Shown: positions 63,762-64,000 of the stretch, in pieces
How positions within the stretch are numbered: position 1 is the stretch's first letter
Layout: every line of letters begins with the position of its first letter
The notes under the pieces: model-generated
The model's input: the letters and a program-made list of their open reading frames with translations, nothing else
What the model was told of the DNA's origin: nothing
Database searches by the model: none
NCBI GenBank assembly: GCA_001642945.1
Contig: LGRT01000014.1
Location: 124,001 to 188,000, forward strand
Origin: Rhodobacteraceae bacterium SB2
GTDB lineage: Bacteria > Pseudomonadota > Alphaproteobacteria > Rhodobacterales > Rhodobacteraceae
Direction of reading: 5' to 3'
DNA length: 64,000 nt
Position numbers and translations under genes: made by a program

Positions 63762-64000
63762 ATGCATTTAACGGCGCGACATAGATTGAATCATTCGCTG
63801 GAGTTCGTCAGCCAAAGGCTGACAGATTTCCAACGCTTTGAAGCGCTTGCTGAAGCGCAGGGCATTTTGCAGGATCGGCGGGGCGATTTGCAAAAGCCTT
63901 TAAGCTGTAACTGGGCTTTAGAGTTTTGGTTTCGCGGTAAAATGCGATATCCTGAACTAAGCGTGCCGCGCTTTGATACGCCGCAAGACTGGAGCTTTGA
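63762..64000 (+). CDS. Unrecognised protein, 3' end cut off
   Basis: An open frame from ATG 63762 runs to the window end without a stop (about 79 codons). It begins MHLTARHRLNHSLEFVSQRL and is rich in aromatic and charged residues (CNWALEFWFRGKMRYPE). No family is recognised, and no strong ribosome site is seen. It follows nudC by 24 nt in the same direction, so it may be co-transcribed. Confidence 0.5.
   Translation, partial: MHLTARHRLNHSLEFVSQRLTDFQRFEALAEAQGILQDRRGDLQKPLSCNWALEFWFRGKMRYPELSVPRFDTPQDWSF

Noticed and set aside
1-64000. CRISPR arrays, prophage, rRNA or tRNA genes
   Set aside because: I looked through the intergenic regions on both strands and saw no regularly spaced repeats, phage structural genes, or cloverleaf with a CCA-type end; a tool search would be more sensitive.

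Overview
The window reads as a stretch of chromosome from an alphaproteobacterium of the Rhodobacteraceae (Roseobacter-like marine heterotroph). Support comes from the gene set: DUF1013/TrcR, DUF2794, DUF1244, a COQ9 gene divergent from rpsU, an ethylmalonyl-CoA-pathway acyl-CoA dehydrogenase, paired dimethylglycine-dehydrogenase-like proteins, and a GTTC-N7-GTTC LexA box of the alphaproteobacterial type. Base composition looks moderate and coding density is high. I see no prophage, CRISPR array, tRNA, rRNA operon or complete insertion sequence.

Layout. 0-8.2 kb: a branched-chain-amino-acid-type (HAAT) ABC transporter flanked by two different acyl-CoA ligases, probably for uptake and CoA activation of an organic acid. 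8.2-20.2 kb: dadA-like dehydrogenase, gltX, DUF1244, pyk, rpmI-rplT, pheST, ytoQ, mscL, and alanine dehydrogenase with its divergent Lrp-type regulator. 20.3-23.1 kb: two adjacent M16 peptidase genes, both broken (one in-frame stop, one frameshift). 23.3-28.4 kb: ppk2, a threonine/serine dehydratase, rpsU, COQ9, a quinone oxidoreductase and two small membrane proteins. 28.5-36.1 kb: a methylated-amine (glycine betaine) demethylation cluster on the minus strand: two FAD/GcvT dehydrogenases around a betaine-homocysteine methyltransferase, then a GFA-fold protein, a LysE exporter and an XRE-cupin regulator preceded by twin palindromic operators. 36.7-41.7 kb: an RluA-family pseudouridine synthase, an SOS-controlled but C-terminally short dnaE2 without imuAB beside it, a hydroxyacyl-CoA dehydrogenase-like gene and DUF2794. 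41.8-46.9 kb: a purine/urate catabolic cluster built on the membrane urate oxidase PuuD (uraH-puuD, divergent from puuE-uraD fusion, allA and a purine permease). 47-64 kb: dapA, a lytic transglycosylase, a DMT transporter, mnmD divergent from an mnmC2-like oxidase, trmO, mcd, a TauE-type exporter, an RNase T2 gene with an internal TAG, trcR, recR, ybaB, an acyl-CoA ligase, dnaX, a small phosphatase, the SRP RNA gene (minus strand), nudC and a cut-off unknown gene.

How it fits together: much of the accessory content serves scavenging of dissolved organic nitrogen and carbon (urate to ureidoglycolate and glyoxylate; betaine to sarcosine/glycine plus one-carbon units; D- and L-alanine; organic acids through acyl-CoA). 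The ethylmalonyl-CoA enzyme could help assimilate the resulting C2 units. The most interesting observations are the two paired, independently broken M16 genes, the RNase T2 nonsense codon, the repeated operator TGAAAAAA-N7-TTTTTTCA, the shortened SOS polymerase, and a palindrome in front of pyk. I found nothing that is clearly a wholly new system. All functional calls rest on reading the sequence and family knowledge; no database search was run.
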